From positions 1 to 64,000 of the forward strand of contig DAINEH010000002.1 in the NCBI GenBank assembly GCA_036740275.1: DNA of 64,000 nt, in the 5' to 3' direction. Origin of the DNA: Albidovulum sp002440625 (lineage in GTDB: Bacteria; Pseudomonadota; Alphaproteobacteria; Rhodobacterales; Rhodobacteraceae). Positions 1-8,559 of the stretch are shown piece by piece. Under the pieces are notes generated by a model. That model had not been told where the DNA came from, ran no database searches, and worked only from the letters and a program-made list of their open reading frames with translations. Made by a program: the position numbers and the translations under genes. Each line of letters opens with the position of its first letter. Position 1 is the first letter of the stretch.

Positions 1-1583
1 TCCTTGATGTCGCAGGTCTTGCAGTGGACGCAGTTCTGGAAGTTGATGCGGAAGGTCGCATCGGCCCCCTCGCCCAGAACCTCATAGACCCCCGCCGGGC
101 AGTAGCGCTGCGCCGGTTCGTCGTATTTCGGCAGGTTGATCTTGATCGGGATCGAGGCGTCCTTGAGCTTCAGATGCGCCGGCTGGCTTTCCTCGTGGTT
201 GGTGAAGGAGAAGCTGACGTTGGTCAGGCGGTCGAAGCTCAGCTTGCCGTCGGGCCTTGGGTAGTCGATCTTGGCGAAATCCTTCGCCTCGCCGGTCGCG
301 GCGGCATCGGTCTTGCCGTGTTTCAGCGTGCCGAAGAGCGAGAGGCCGAGAAGGTTGTTGGTCCACATGTCGAAGCCACCGAAGGCGAGCGAGGCCCAAA
401 GCCCCCATTTCGACCACATCGGCTTGACGTTCCTGACGCGCTTCAGGTCCTTCGCAATCGGCCCCGACCGGACGTCGGCCTCATAGGCGGCAAGCTCGTC
501 GCCCTGACGGCCAGCCTTGATCGCCTCGAACGCCGCTTCCGCCGCCGCCTTGCCCGAAAGCATGGCGTTGTGGTTGCCCTTGATCCGCGGCACGTTCACC
601 AGCCCCGCCGAACAGCCCAGAAGCGCCACGCCCGGCGCCACCATCTTCGGGATCGACTGCCAGCCGCCTTCGGAGATTGCCCGCGCGCCGTAAGCCACGC
701 GCTTGCCGCCCTTCAGAAGCTCGGCCACCAGCGGGTGGTGCTTGAAGCGCTGGAATTCCATGTAGGGGTAGAGGTGCGGGTTCTGGTAGTTGAGGTGAAC
801 CACGAAACCGACATAAACCTGATTGTTCTCAAGGTGATAGATGAACGACCCGCCGCCCGCATTCTTGCCAAGCGGCCAGCCCATCGTATGCGTGACCGTG
901 CCCTCGCGGTGCTTGGCGGGGTCGATCTCCCAGATTTCCTTCATGCCGAGGCCGAACTTCTGCGGGCAATGGCCCTTCGAAAGCTCGTATCTCGCAATGA
1001 CTTCCTTGGCCAGCGAACCGCGCACGCCTTCCGACAGGAAGACGTATTTGCCCAGAAGCTCCATCCCCGGCTCGTAATTCGGACCGGGCGTACCGTCCGC
1101 CTCAAGCCCCATCTCGCCGGCGACAACGCCGCGAACCTCGCCCTTGTCACCATAGACGAGCTGCGAACAGGCCATGCCGGGGAATATCTCGACGCCAAGG
1201 CCCTCGGCCTGCTCCGCCATCCAGCGGCAGACATTGGCCATCGAGACGATGTAATTGCCGTGGTTCGACATCAGGGGCGGCATCGGCCAGTTCGGGATGC
1301 GCATCTGCCCGGCGGGCCCGAGGATGTAGAAGTTGTCCTCCTTCACCTCGACCTTGATCGGGGCGCCCTTTTCCTTCCAGTCCGGGATCAGCGCGGTCAG
1401 GCCCGAGGGGTCGAGAACCGCGCCCGACAGGATATGCGCGCCAACTTCCGAGCCCTTTTCAAGGACCACCACGCCCAGATCGGGGTCGAGCTGTTTCAGC
1501 CGGATCGCGGCCGAAAGCCCGGCAGGCCCCGCCCCCACGATCACGACATCATATTCCATCGATTCCCGTTCGACCTGGCTCAT
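1..1583 (-). CDS. Electron transfer flavoprotein-ubiquinone oxidoreductase (ETF-QO), C-terminus cut by window edge
   Basis: Membrane-associated FAD and 4Fe-4S enzyme that passes electrons from reduced ETF (fatty and amino acid dehydrogenases) to ubiquinone. The reverse strand reads MSQVERESMEYDVVIVGAG, giving an FAD-binding GxGxxG at residues 17-22. It ends at the window edge with the ferredoxin-like cysteines: a Cys in RYCPAG, then the cluster CVHCKTC, so all four cluster ligands lie inside the window. About 527 codons are present against a usual length near 550, so only about 20 residues are missing. The ATG at 1583 gives this N-terminus; a second ATG eight codons in, at 1559, is possible. 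It is divergent from greA. Identification is firm. Confidence 0.95.
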   Translation of the reverse strand, partial: MSQVERESMEYDVVIVGAGPAGLSAAIRLKQLDPDLGVVVLEKGSEVGAHILSGAVLDPSGLTALIPDWKEKGAPIKVEVKEDNFYILGPAGQMRIPNWPMPPLMSNHGNYIVSMANVCRWMAEQAEGLGVEIFPGMACSQLVYGDKGEVRGVVAGEMGLEADGTPGPNYEPGMELLGKYVFLSEGVRGSLAKEVIARYELSKGHCPQKFGLGMKEIWEIDPAKHREGTVTHTMGWPLGKNAGGGSFIYHLENNQVYVGFVVHLNYQNPHLYPYMEFQRFKHHPLVAELLKGGKRVAYGARAISEGGWQSIPKMVAPGVALLGCSAGLVNVPRIKGNHNAMLSGKAAAEAAFEAIKAGRQGDELAAYEADVRSGPIAKDLKRVRNVKPMWSKWGLWASLAFGGFDMWTNNLLGLSLFGTLKHGKTDAAATGEAKDFAKIDYPRPDGKLSFDRLTNVSFSFTNHEESQPAHLKLKDASIPIKINLPKYDEPAQRYCPAGVYEVLGEGADATFRINFQNCVHCKTCDIK

Positions 1584-1795
1584 GCCCTCTCCTCTTCGCC
1601 CCCTCGCGCTGCGTCTTTTCCGTCGCGCAAGATCGTTAGCCCAGCGGAAGCTGCGACGCAACGGTAACACTGCGTCGCGGCCGCGGGCGAAGCTCTGCGG
1701 CAAGCCCTTTCCGGCCCGCGTCCCGCTCCCCCCGACTTCAGCGCTGCAAGGCGGCATTCCGCCGAGGATGTAGCGCGCCAACCCACCCGAACTAC

Positions 1796-1825
1796 TTGAC
1801 TTTGAAGCATTGAACCGGGTTTACA
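1796..1825 (+). promoter_or_regulatory. Possible sigma70-type promoter for greA
   Basis: TTGACT at 1796-1801 is followed after 18 bases by TTTACA at 1820-1825, about 57 bases before the greA start. An alternative -10, GATAAT, lies at 1829-1834. The 298-base gap between the divergent ETF-QO gene and greA holds nothing else I can name. Weak, by eye only. Confidence 0.25.
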
Positions 1826-1881
1826 CGGGATAATGCGCACGATCCCGGCAATTACAGGCCGCTGCTCCCGAACGGACCGAG

Positions 1882-2352
1882 ATGGAAAAGATACCGATGA
1901 CCCGCGCCGGCTTCGCCGTGCTCGAACAGGAACTGAAGGCGCTCAAGTCAGTCGAGCGTCCTGCCGTCATCAAGGCGATCGCCGAGGCGCGCGAGCATGG
2001 CGACCTGTCGGAGAATGCCGAGTATCACGCCGCCCGCGAACGCCAGAGCTTTGTCGAGGGCCGCATCAAGGAACTGGAATCGATCATCTCGCGCGCCGAT
2101 GTCATCGACACCTCGCGCCTGACCGGCGCGATCAAGTTCGGCGCCACCGTCACCCTTGTCGACGAAGACAGCGACGAGGAGCGGACCTATCAGATCGTCG
2201 GCGAGGCTGAAGCCGATATCGAGCGCGGGCTTCTCAACATCCGCTCGCCCCTCGCCCGTGCCCTCATCGGCAAGGACGAAGGCGACAGCGTCGAGGTGCG
2301 CACCCCCGGCGGCGAGAAGAGCTACGAGATTCTGACCATCCGCTACCTCTGA
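1882..2352 (+). CDS. greA: Transcription elongation factor GreA
   Basis: Rescues backtracked RNA polymerase by stimulating cleavage of the nascent RNA 3' end through the secondary channel. The 156 residues match the family length. An N-terminal antiparallel coiled coil (about residues 1-75) carries the tip motif HGDLSENAEYHAA with the catalytic acidic pair Asp41 and Glu44, and an FKBP-like C-terminal domain follows. The ATG at 1882 gives the standard MEKIPMTRAG start. It is followed after 20 bases by a membrane protein gene on the same strand, so the two may be co-transcribed. Firm identification. Confidence 0.97.
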   Translation: MEKIPMTRAGFAVLEQELKALKSVERPAVIKAIAEAREHGDLSENAEYHAARERQSFVEGRIKELESIISRADVIDTSRLTGAIKFGATVTLVDEDSDEERTYQIVGEAEADIERGLLNIRSPLARALIGKDEGDSVEVRTPGGEKSYEILTIRYL

Positions 2353-2372
2353 CCCCTTCGGAAAGAACCGCC

Positions 2373-3407
2373 ATGTCCGAGGAACACACCGATCCCGCAC
2401 CGAAGGACGAGACCGCTCTCGGTCTCTTCTCGCGGGTGGCACCCGAGGGTGGGTTGCAGCCCGGCGACCTCGTGGCGCTGGTTGTCAGCCTGATCTGGCT
2501 GGCGCTCGTCGGCGGCTTCTTCCTGTTCGCCGAAACCGGCGACGGCAGCGGCGCGCTCGGCTCGATCATGGTTCTGGTGGCGATCTTCGCGCCCCTCGCC
2601 CTGATCTGGATCGCTGCGATCACCTTGCGCATGTCGCGTGAGGTCCGGGCCGAGACCCGGCGCCTGCAGGCAACCGTCGACGCCATGCGCCACGCCTATA
2701 TCAACCAGACACAGGCCGGCCTCAACCGGGGCGCGGTCGAGAAACGGCTTGATGAGATCGCCGCCGCCGCGAAGCATACCGAAACCGCCCTCACCCATAT
2801 GGCCGCCCGCCGGCCGACCGAACGGGTACCGCCCTCCGCCGACCGGAAGGCAGCGCTGGTGGGACCGAAACCGGCGCCAGCGGCGGAGGAACAGCCCGCC
2901 CTCGCCCTTGGCAGCACCGGCGAGGAAGGGCGGGAACCGATTTCGGTCACCGATTTCCTCAGGGCGATGAATTTCCCCGACAGCCAGAACGACAAGGACG
3001 GCTTCCGGGCGCTGCGCCGCGCGCTTGAGGACCACACCACGTCAAAGCTGGTGCGCGCCGCACAGGACGCACTGACGCTCCTCAGCCAGGACGGCATCTA
3101 CATGGATGACCTCCGGCCCGAACGCGCCAAGCCCGAGGTCTGGCGCCGTTTTGCGCAAGGCGAACGTGGGCGCCCTGTCGCCGCGCTCGGTGGTGTGCGC
3201 GACCGGTCGAGCCTTGCGCTGACATCGGGGCGGATGAAGCAGGACACCATCTTCCGCGACACCTCGCACCATTTCCTCAGGCAGTTCGACAAGACCTTCC
3301 AGGAGTTCGAAAAGAACGCGAGCGATCAGGAAATCGCCGCCCTTTCCGAAACCCGGACCGCGCGGGCCTTCATGCTTCTCGGCCGCGTCAACGGCATCTT
3401 CGACTGA
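2373..3407 (+). CDS. Conserved two-helix membrane protein of unknown function
   Basis: 344 residues with a short acidic cytoplasmic start, two hydrophobic helices at about residues 33-54 and 62-86, then a predicted helical region (about 86-130) rich in Arg, Glu and Ala that could form a coiled coil. A Pro/Ala-rich linker follows (about 140-185), then a hydrophilic C-terminal domain of about 150 residues. I do not recognise a catalytic motif. It lies 20 bases after greA on the same strand, and the gene pair resembles one seen in other Rhodobacteraceae. The topology suggests a membrane-anchored cytoplasmic protein. The function is unknown. Confidence 0.8.
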   Translation: MSEEHTDPAPKDETALGLFSRVAPEGGLQPGDLVALVVSLIWLALVGGFFLFAETGDGSGALGSIMVLVAIFAPLALIWIAAITLRMSREVRAETRRLQATVDAMRHAYINQTQAGLNRGAVEKRLDEIAAAAKHTETALTHMAARRPTERVPPSADRKAALVGPKPAPAAEEQPALALGSTGEEGREPISVTDFLRAMNFPDSQNDKDGFRALRRALEDHTTSKLVRAAQDALTLLSQDGIYMDDLRPERAKPEVWRRFAQGERGRPVAALGGVRDRSSLALTSGRMKQDTIFRDTSHHFLRQFDKTFQEFEKNASDQEIAALSETRTARAFMLLGRVNGIFD

Positions 3408-3522
3408 GGCCCACCGGGGGCACACCACGCGGGATGACGCCCGGTCATTGGGGGCACAGCTTCCGGATCGCTCCGGGCGCCCTATATCCTCTGGGACAGG
3501 AACGAACCCGGACCCATTCGCC

Positions 3523-4530
3523 ATGCTGCCCTATTCCGTTCTCGACCTCGCGCCGGTGCCCGAAGGCAAGACCGTCGCCGACGCGCTGCAAAACACCATC
3601 GACCTTGCCCGCCATGCCGAAACCTGGGGCTATCACCGCCTCTGGCTGGCCGAGCATCACAACATCGCCAGTGTTGCCAGCGCCGCGACTTCGGTCCTGA
3701 TCGGTCAGGTCGCCGCAGCGACCAAGACCATCCGCGTCGGCGCGGGCGGGATCATGCTGCCCAACCACGCGCCGCTTGTGGTGGCCGAACAGTTCGGCAC
3801 CCTCGCCACGCTTTTTCCCGGCCGCATCGACCTTGGCCTTGGCCGCGCGCCGGGAACCGACGGGCTGACGATGCGGGCGCTCCGGCGCGCAATGACCGGC
3901 GGCGATAGCTTTCCGCAGGATGTGGCAGAGCTTCAGGGTTACTTCGCCGATGAAACGCCTGAAAGCGGTGTTCGCGCCATCCCCGGTCAGGGCACCCATG
4001 TCCCGATCTGGATTCTGGGGTCGAGCCTTTATGGCGCCCAGTTCGCCGCGCATTTCGGCCTGCCCTATGCCTTCGCCTCGCATTTCGCGCCCGCTGCCCT
4101 TGGCGATGCGCTCGACACTTACCGCGCTGAGTTCCGGCCCTCGGCCCAGCTGACCCGGCCCCATGCGATGATGGCGATCAACGTCTTCGCCGGCGAAAGC
4201 GATGATGAGGGGCGCTATCTCATGACCTCGTCGCAGCAGGCCTTCGCCAATCTTCGCAGCGGCATGCCGATGCCGATCCCGAAGCCGGTCGAACGGATCG
4301 AGGATCACGTCGACCCGGCGCTGCTGAGGGGCGTCGCACAGGCCCTCGCCGTCTCGGCCGTCGGCTCGCCCGCGACCGTGCGGCGGGAGCTTTCCGCCTT
4401 CATCGCGGCCTACCGGCCCGACGAGGTGATCCTGACCGGCCAGATTCACGACCATGCGAAACGGCTCCGCTCCTTCGAGATCGCCGCCGAGGCGATGGAA
4501 GCGATCGGGCGGAAGGCGCCGGCGGCCTGA
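3523..4530 (+). CDS. Luciferase-like (LLM class) flavin-dependent monooxygenase
   Basis: Member of the bacterial luciferase-like TIM-barrel family that uses reduced FMN and oxygen; the substrate is not predictable. Family sequence is clear: MLPYSVLDLAPVPEGKT at the start, WGYHRLWLAEHHN near residue 35, RVGAGGIMLPNHAPL, and the GRIDLGLGRAPGTD loop typical of the YhbW-like subgroup. About 335 residues, the usual length. I start at the ATG at 3523 because homologous sequence begins there; the 25 codons upstream in the same frame look non-coding. It is followed by a PAP2 phosphatase gene on the same strand after 59 bases. Confidence 0.9.
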   Translation: MLPYSVLDLAPVPEGKTVADALQNTIDLARHAETWGYHRLWLAEHHNIASVASAATSVLIGQVAAATKTIRVGAGGIMLPNHAPLVVAEQFGTLATLFPGRIDLGLGRAPGTDGLTMRALRRAMTGGDSFPQDVAELQGYFADETPESGVRAIPGQGTHVPIWILGSSLYGAQFAAHFGLPYAFASHFAPAALGDALDTYRAEFRPSAQLTRPHAMMAINVFAGESDDEGRYLMTSSQQAFANLRSGMPMPIPKPVERIEDHVDPALLRGVAQALAVSAVGSPATVRRELSAFIAAYRPDEVILTGQIHDHAKRLRSFEIAAEAMEAIGRKAPAA

Positions 4531-4589
4531 CCTTGCCGGGCAGGTGCGGCGCGGCTAGAACTGCGCCCAACCGGCCCGGAGGGGAGAAC

Positions 4590-5309
4590 ATGGTCGCCTC
4601 GCAGATTTCCCGCTTCCTGCGTTGGCTTGAGGGCCATATCGAGCTTGGCCTCGCCGGTCTCCTCGCCCTTGTGGCGACGGGCGTATGGATCTTCGCCGCC
4701 ATTGCCGAGGAAATGGTGGAAGGCGAAACCCACGCTTTCGACACCCGCCTTTTGCTGGCGCTCCGCCTCCCCGGCGACCCCTCCGACCCGCTTGGCCCGC
4801 CCTGGGTCGAGGAACTGGCCCGCGACGTGACTGCCCTTGGCGGCACCGGGGTCCTGACCTTCCTGACCGTCGCCGCCGTGGGCTTTCTTTGGCTGCAAAG
4901 GCGACGCAGCACCGCGCTTTTCGTCCTCGCCGCCGTCACCAGCGGCATGATCCTCAGCAACACTGCCAAGGCCTTCTTCGACCGTCCGCGGCCCGACCTC
5001 GTGCCGCACGGGTCCTACGTCTACAACGCCTCTTTCCCTTCGGGACATTCGCTGATGGCAGCCGTGACCTACCTGACGCTTGCCGTCCTTCTGGCGCGGG
5101 GCTTCGCCGAGGCGCGGCTCAAGGCCTATGTCATCGTTCTTGCGGTCTTCGTCGCCCTCGCCGTCGGGGTAAGCCGGGTCTATCTCGGCGTCCACTGGCC
5201 GACCGATGTTGCCGCAGGATGGGCCGCCGGCGCCGCCTGGGCGCTCGGCTGCGCGGCGCTTGCGCGCTACCTGTCGCAGCAGGGCGCCATCGAGCGGGGC
5301 GAGGGCTGA
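4590..5309 (+). CDS. PAP2-family membrane phosphatase
   Basis: Integral membrane acid phosphatase of the PAP2 superfamily, acting on lipid phosphates or pyrophosphates such as phosphatidate or undecaprenyl-PP. The three-part signature is complete in the 239-residue product: K127-X6-RP, PSGH at 150-153, and SR-X5-H-X3-D from Ser195 to Asp206 with His202. Several hydrophobic helices surround these motifs. The ATG at 4590 has a strong GGAGGGGA ribosome-binding site. The gene ends 4 bases from the end of the convergent adenosine kinase gene. The exact substrate is unknown. Confidence 0.9.
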   Translation: MVASQISRFLRWLEGHIELGLAGLLALVATGVWIFAAIAEEMVEGETHAFDTRLLLALRLPGDPSDPLGPPWVEELARDVTALGGTGVLTFLTVAAVGFLWLQRRRSTALFVLAAVTSGMILSNTAKAFFDRPRPDLVPHGSYVYNASFPSGHSLMAAVTYLTLAVLLARGFAEARLKAYVIVLAVFVALAVGVSRVYLGVHWPTDVAAGWAAGAAWALGCAALARYLSQQGAIERGEG

Positions 5310-5313
5310 CCGC

Positions 5314-6300
5314 TCAGATCAGCCCTTCCGCCCGGAACAGCGCCTTCACGTCCGTCTCGGGCCGCGCGCCGAAATGGCTGATGACTTCCGCCGCCGCGAC
5401 GCAACCCATGCGGCCCGCCACGGCCAGCGTCTGGCCCGAGGCCAGCCCGTAAAGGAACCCCGCCGCGAACTGGTCGCCCGCACCGGTGGCATCGACTGGC
5501 ACCACGCGCCGGACCGGCACCTCGACCCGCTCATCGCCGCGCAGGATCACCACATCGGCCCCCGAACGGGTGCAGACCACCAGCCCGCAATCGGCCCGCG
5601 CCTGCTTGAGAGCGCTTTCGAGATCGGTCTGGTAGAGCGATTCCCATTCGTGCTGGTTGCCGATGACGTAATCCATCTCGTCCTTCACCAGCCCGCGAAA
5701 GTCGGCACGGTGCCGGTCGACGCAGAAGGGGTCGGAAAGCGCGATCCCGGCCTTGCCGCCGCCCTGATGGCAGGCCGCTGCAGCCTTGTGGAAGGCCGCC
5801 TTGCCGTGATCCTTGTCGAAGAGGTAGCCCTCAAGGAACAGGTAGGCGCTGTTCCTGACCACCTCTTCATCCAGATCGACCGCCCCGAAATCCGCCCCGG
5901 CGCCGAGATAGGTGTTCATCGACCGCTCGCCATCCGGCGTCACGAAGATCATCGAGCGTGAGGTCGGCAGTTCCGCCGCCGCAACCGGAGCATTCGGGAA
6001 ATCCGTCCCCTCAAGCTCAAGCGACTTGGCATAGAAGCGGCCCAGCGCATCGTCCTTCACGCGTCCGATGAAGGCGGTCTTCAGACCCATGTTGCCAAGC
6101 CCGGCCATGGTGTTGCCGACCGATCCCCCCGGCGCCTCGGTCCGCTCCTTCATCGCGGCGTAAAGCATCTCGCCCCGCTCGCGGTCGACAAGCTGCATGA
6201 TGCCCTTCTCGATCCCCATGAAGTCGAGGAACTTGTCGTCGCACTGGGTCAGCACGTCGACCATGGCATTGCCGATGCCGACAACCTGATAGCTCTTCAA
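5314..6300 (-). CDS. PfkB-family carbohydrate kinase, probable adenosine kinase
   Basis: Ribokinase-fold sugar/nucleoside kinase, most like alphaproteobacterial adenosine kinases, phosphorylating adenosine with ATP. It has an N-terminal GIGNAMVDV strand, the substrate loop APGGSVGNTMAGL (about 57-69), and the C-terminal PfkB signature DATGAGDQFAAGF with catalytic Asp276; 328 residues. The start is a TTG at 6300 sharing four bases with the nth stop codon, with GGAG about 10 bases upstream. No ATG near the true N-terminus exists in this frame, and the long upstream frame is nth read out of phase. Translational coupling to nth is likely. Confidence 0.9.
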   Translation of the reverse strand: MKSYQVVGIGNAMVDVLTQCDDKFLDFMGIEKGIMQLVDRERGEMLYAAMKERTEAPGGSVGNTMAGLGNMGLKTAFIGRVKDDALGRFYAKSLELEGTDFPNAPVAAAELPTSRSMIFVTPDGERSMNTYLGAGADFGAVDLDEEVVRNSAYLFLEGYLFDKDHGKAAFHKAAAACHQGGGKAGIALSDPFCVDRHRADFRGLVKDEMDYVIGNQHEWESLYQTDLESALKQARADCGLVVCTRSGADVVILRGDERVEVPVRRVVPVDATGAGDQFAAGFLYGLASGQTLAVAGRMGCVAAAEVISHFGARPETDVKALFRAEGLI

Positions 6301-6941
6301 AAGGTCTTCTCCTCGTATTCGCAAAGGTCGCGGATCAGGCAGGCACCGCATTTTGGCTTTCGCGCGACGCAGATATACCGCCCGTGCAGGATCAGCCAGT
6401 GGTGGGCGTGCTGCTGGTACTCGGCGGGCACATTGTCTTCGATGGCGCGCTCGACCACGTCCACATCCTTGCCGGGCGCGATGCCGCTGCGGTTGCCGAC
6501 GCGGAAGATATGGGTGTCGACGGCCTGCGCCGGCTGATGGAACCACATGTTGAGGACGACATTCGCGGTCTTCCGGCCAACGCCCGGCAGCGATTGCAGC
6601 GCCGCGCGTGAAGACGGCACCTCACCGCCGAAATCATCGACCAGGATCTGGCTCAGCCGGATGACGTTCTTCGCCTTCTGGCGGAAGAGGCCGATGGTCC
6701 TGATATGCTCGGTCAGCCCATCTACATCCAGCGCCAGCATCTTCTCCGGCGTCTCCGCCACCTTGAAGAGCGCACGGGTCGCCTTGTTCACGCCCGCATC
6801 CGTCGCCTGCGCCGAAAGCGCCACGGCAACGACGAGCGTATAGGCATTCACATGCTCCAGCTCACCCTTCGGCTCCGGCTCCGCCTCGTGGAAGCGCCGG
6901 AAGATTTCCTTGATGGTGAGGTAGTCGAGCTGCTTGGCCAT
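6297..6941 (-). CDS. nth: Endonuclease III (DNA glycosylase/AP lyase)
   Basis: Base-excision repair enzyme that removes oxidised pyrimidines and cleaves the abasic site. The helix-hairpin-helix LPGVGRKTANVV contains catalytic Lys124, and VDTH holds catalytic Asp142. The C-terminal 4Fe-4S loop has Cys191-X6-Cys198-X2-Cys201-X5-Cys207, the exact family spacing. 214 residues from the ATG at 6941 (MAKQLDYL). The stop overlaps the TTG start of the adenosine kinase gene, forming a two-gene unit. All catalytic and cluster residues are present. Confidence 0.96.
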   Translation of the reverse strand: MAKQLDYLTIKEIFRRFHEAEPEPKGELEHVNAYTLVVAVALSAQATDAGVNKATRALFKVAETPEKMLALDVDGLTEHIRTIGLFRQKAKNVIRLSQILVDDFGGEVPSSRAALQSLPGVGRKTANVVLNMWFHQPAQAVDTHIFRVGNRSGIAPGKDVDVVERAIEDNVPAEYQQHAHHWLILHGRYICVARKPKCGACLIRDLCEYEEKTF

Positions 6942-7086
6942 GCGACGGGCGTAGCGCCCGCGCCCCGATCCGGCAAGACCCCTCTGGACAGCATGTTCGC
7001 GCGTTAACCGGGATTTTGCGCCTTTGCGGCAATCCTGGTGGCGGGACGGACAGGGGAACCCGGGCGTGGGCCAGCACTTTCTCGAC

Positions 7087-7563
7087 ATGAACGCGCGGCT
7101 GAGGGCGGCGGAGGCGGGGGAAGCCACCGGCATCGCCGCTTCGGTGCGGATCGCCACGCGGCGGGGTTTTGTTGCGGCGGGCGATCTTCGCGGCGGCGAT
7201 ACCGTCCTGACCCGCGACAGCGGCTATCGCCCGATCCGGAGCATAGACCCGCTCGGCCTGCTTCCTTGCGGGGCGGCGGCGGGTGCTGCGCTCTGGCTCA
7301 GGCCCGATCACGGTATCCTCGGGCGCGATGCGGCGGGGGAGGAGGTGCTTTTTCACCTGCGGCGGCTCCTCGGTCATGCAAGCTTCTCACACCACCTCGT
7401 GCTCTCCATCACGCTCGACCGGCATGAGATCATCCTTGCCGAGGGTATCTGGATCGAAAGCGCGCCCGACCTCGCCAGCCGCCCGGCCCGGCCCCGCGCG
7501 GAAATGCCCGGGGGCGAAGCTATGCGCAATTTCCGGGTCGCGGGCGGCAGCCGCCGAGCCTAA
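7087..7563 (+). CDS. Short Hint-domain (Hedgehog/intein-like) protein
   Basis: About 158 residues. The segment ASVRIATRRGFVAAGDLRGGDTVLTRDSG has the strand pattern of Hint_2 domains common in Rhodobacteraceae, followed by a RPDHGIL block and a C-terminal HEIILAEGIWIES block. The nucleophilic Cys/Ser that normally precedes the T.I/T.RG strand in self-processing members is not seen here, so autoproteolysis is doubtful. Most relatives have the domain at the end of large secreted proteins; this one stands almost alone. I prefer the ATG at 7087; an in-frame TTG at 7024 would add 21 residues. It precedes the Ada-like gene by 23 bases. Confidence 0.7.
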   Translation: MNARLRAAEAGEATGIAASVRIATRRGFVAAGDLRGGDTVLTRDSGYRPIRSIDPLGLLPCGAAAGAALWLRPDHGILGRDAAGEEVLFHLRRLLGHASFSHHLVLSITLDRHEIILAEGIWIESAPDLASRPARPRAEMPGGEAMRNFRVAGGSRRA

Positions 7564-7586
7564 TCTCCTGACAAAGGAGACGAGAC

Positions 7587-8444
7587 ATGAACGACCAAAG
7601 CAGCGAACCCGGCTATCATTTCGGCGTCATCGCCCGAGCGCTGGGCGTCATCGACCGGACCGGCGGCACCGCCATGCCGCTCGACGACCTCGCCCGCGAA
7701 TTGCAGATGAGCCCGGCGCATTTCCAGCGCGTCTTCACCCGCTGGGTCGGGGTCAGCCCCAAGCGCTATCAGCAGTACCTGACCCTTGACCACGCCAAGC
7801 AACTGCTTGCCCGCAAGCACACCATGCTCGACGCGGCGGATGCGGCGGGGCTTTCGGGCACCGGACGGCTCCACGACCTCTTCATCCGCTGGGAAGCGAT
7901 GAGCCCCGGCGAATATGCCCGCGCCGGCGAAGGGCTGACCATCCGCTGGGGCTGGCAGGACAGCCCCTTTGGCCCCGCGCTCGTCATGGGCACGGATCGT
8001 GGCATCTGCGGCATCGGCTTTGCGGCGGAAACCGGGGCCGAGGCGACGATGGCGGATCTCAGGTCGCGCTGGCCGAAGGCGACCTTCATTGAAGACCCCG
8101 CCATGCTGAAGCAATGGGCGCTGTCGGCCTTCGGCGCCGGCGATGCCGAGGTGCCGGTCTTCGGCATCGGTGCCCCCTTCCAGATCAAGGTCTGGGAGGC
8201 GCTTCTGACGATCCCGTCAGGCCATGTCACGACCTATACCGACATCGCCACCGCCATCGGCTATCCGCGCGCTGTGCGTGCCGTCGGCACTGCCGTCGGG
8301 CGCAACCCGGTCAGCTGGCTCATCCCCTGCCACCGGGCGCTCAGGAAGACCGGAGAGCTTGGCGGCTATCATTGGGGCCTGCCGGTCAAACGCGCGCTTC
8401 TTGCCTGGGAGGCCGCGCGCGAGGATGCCACCGGCGCCGCCTGA
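7587..8444 (+). CDS. Ada-like protein: AraC-type HTH fused to O6-methylguanine-DNA methyltransferase
   Basis: Suicide alkyl-transfer repair protein that moves methyl groups from O6-methylguanine to its own cysteine. An AraC-type DNA-binding region occupies about residues 10-110 (MSPAHFQRVFTRWVGVSPKRY). A methyltransferase domain follows with the acceptor motif Pro247-Cys248-His249-Arg250 and the preceding GYPRAVRAVGTAVGRNP signature. The N-terminal zinc-binding phosphotriester domain of E. coli Ada is absent, so self-activation by methyl-phosphotriester sensing is not expected in the same way. 285 residues; AAAGGAG precedes the ATG at 7587. Confidence 0.93.
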   Translation: MNDQSSEPGYHFGVIARALGVIDRTGGTAMPLDDLARELQMSPAHFQRVFTRWVGVSPKRYQQYLTLDHAKQLLARKHTMLDAADAAGLSGTGRLHDLFIRWEAMSPGEYARAGEGLTIRWGWQDSPFGPALVMGTDRGICGIGFAAETGAEATMADLRSRWPKATFIEDPAMLKQWALSAFGAGDAEVPVFGIGAPFQIKVWEALLTIPSGHVTTYTDIATAIGYPRAVRAVGTAVGRNPVSWLIPCHRALRKTGELGGYHWGLPVKRALLAWEAAREDATGAA

Positions 8445-8559
8445 CAGGCCCCGCATGGGCGGATATTCGCCGGAACCTGCCCGCTGTCATGGTGTTATTG
8501 CTTAACACCGGCCGAAATCCGATGTACCGGCCAAAGAAAACCATGCGGAGCAGCAAATC

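Noticed and set aside
24..1667. 547-codon open frame on the + strand
   Set aside because: It is the antisense shadow of the ETF-QO gene; its translation is Arg/Pro/Leu-rich without motifs, and the reverse strand has clear ETF-QO sequence.
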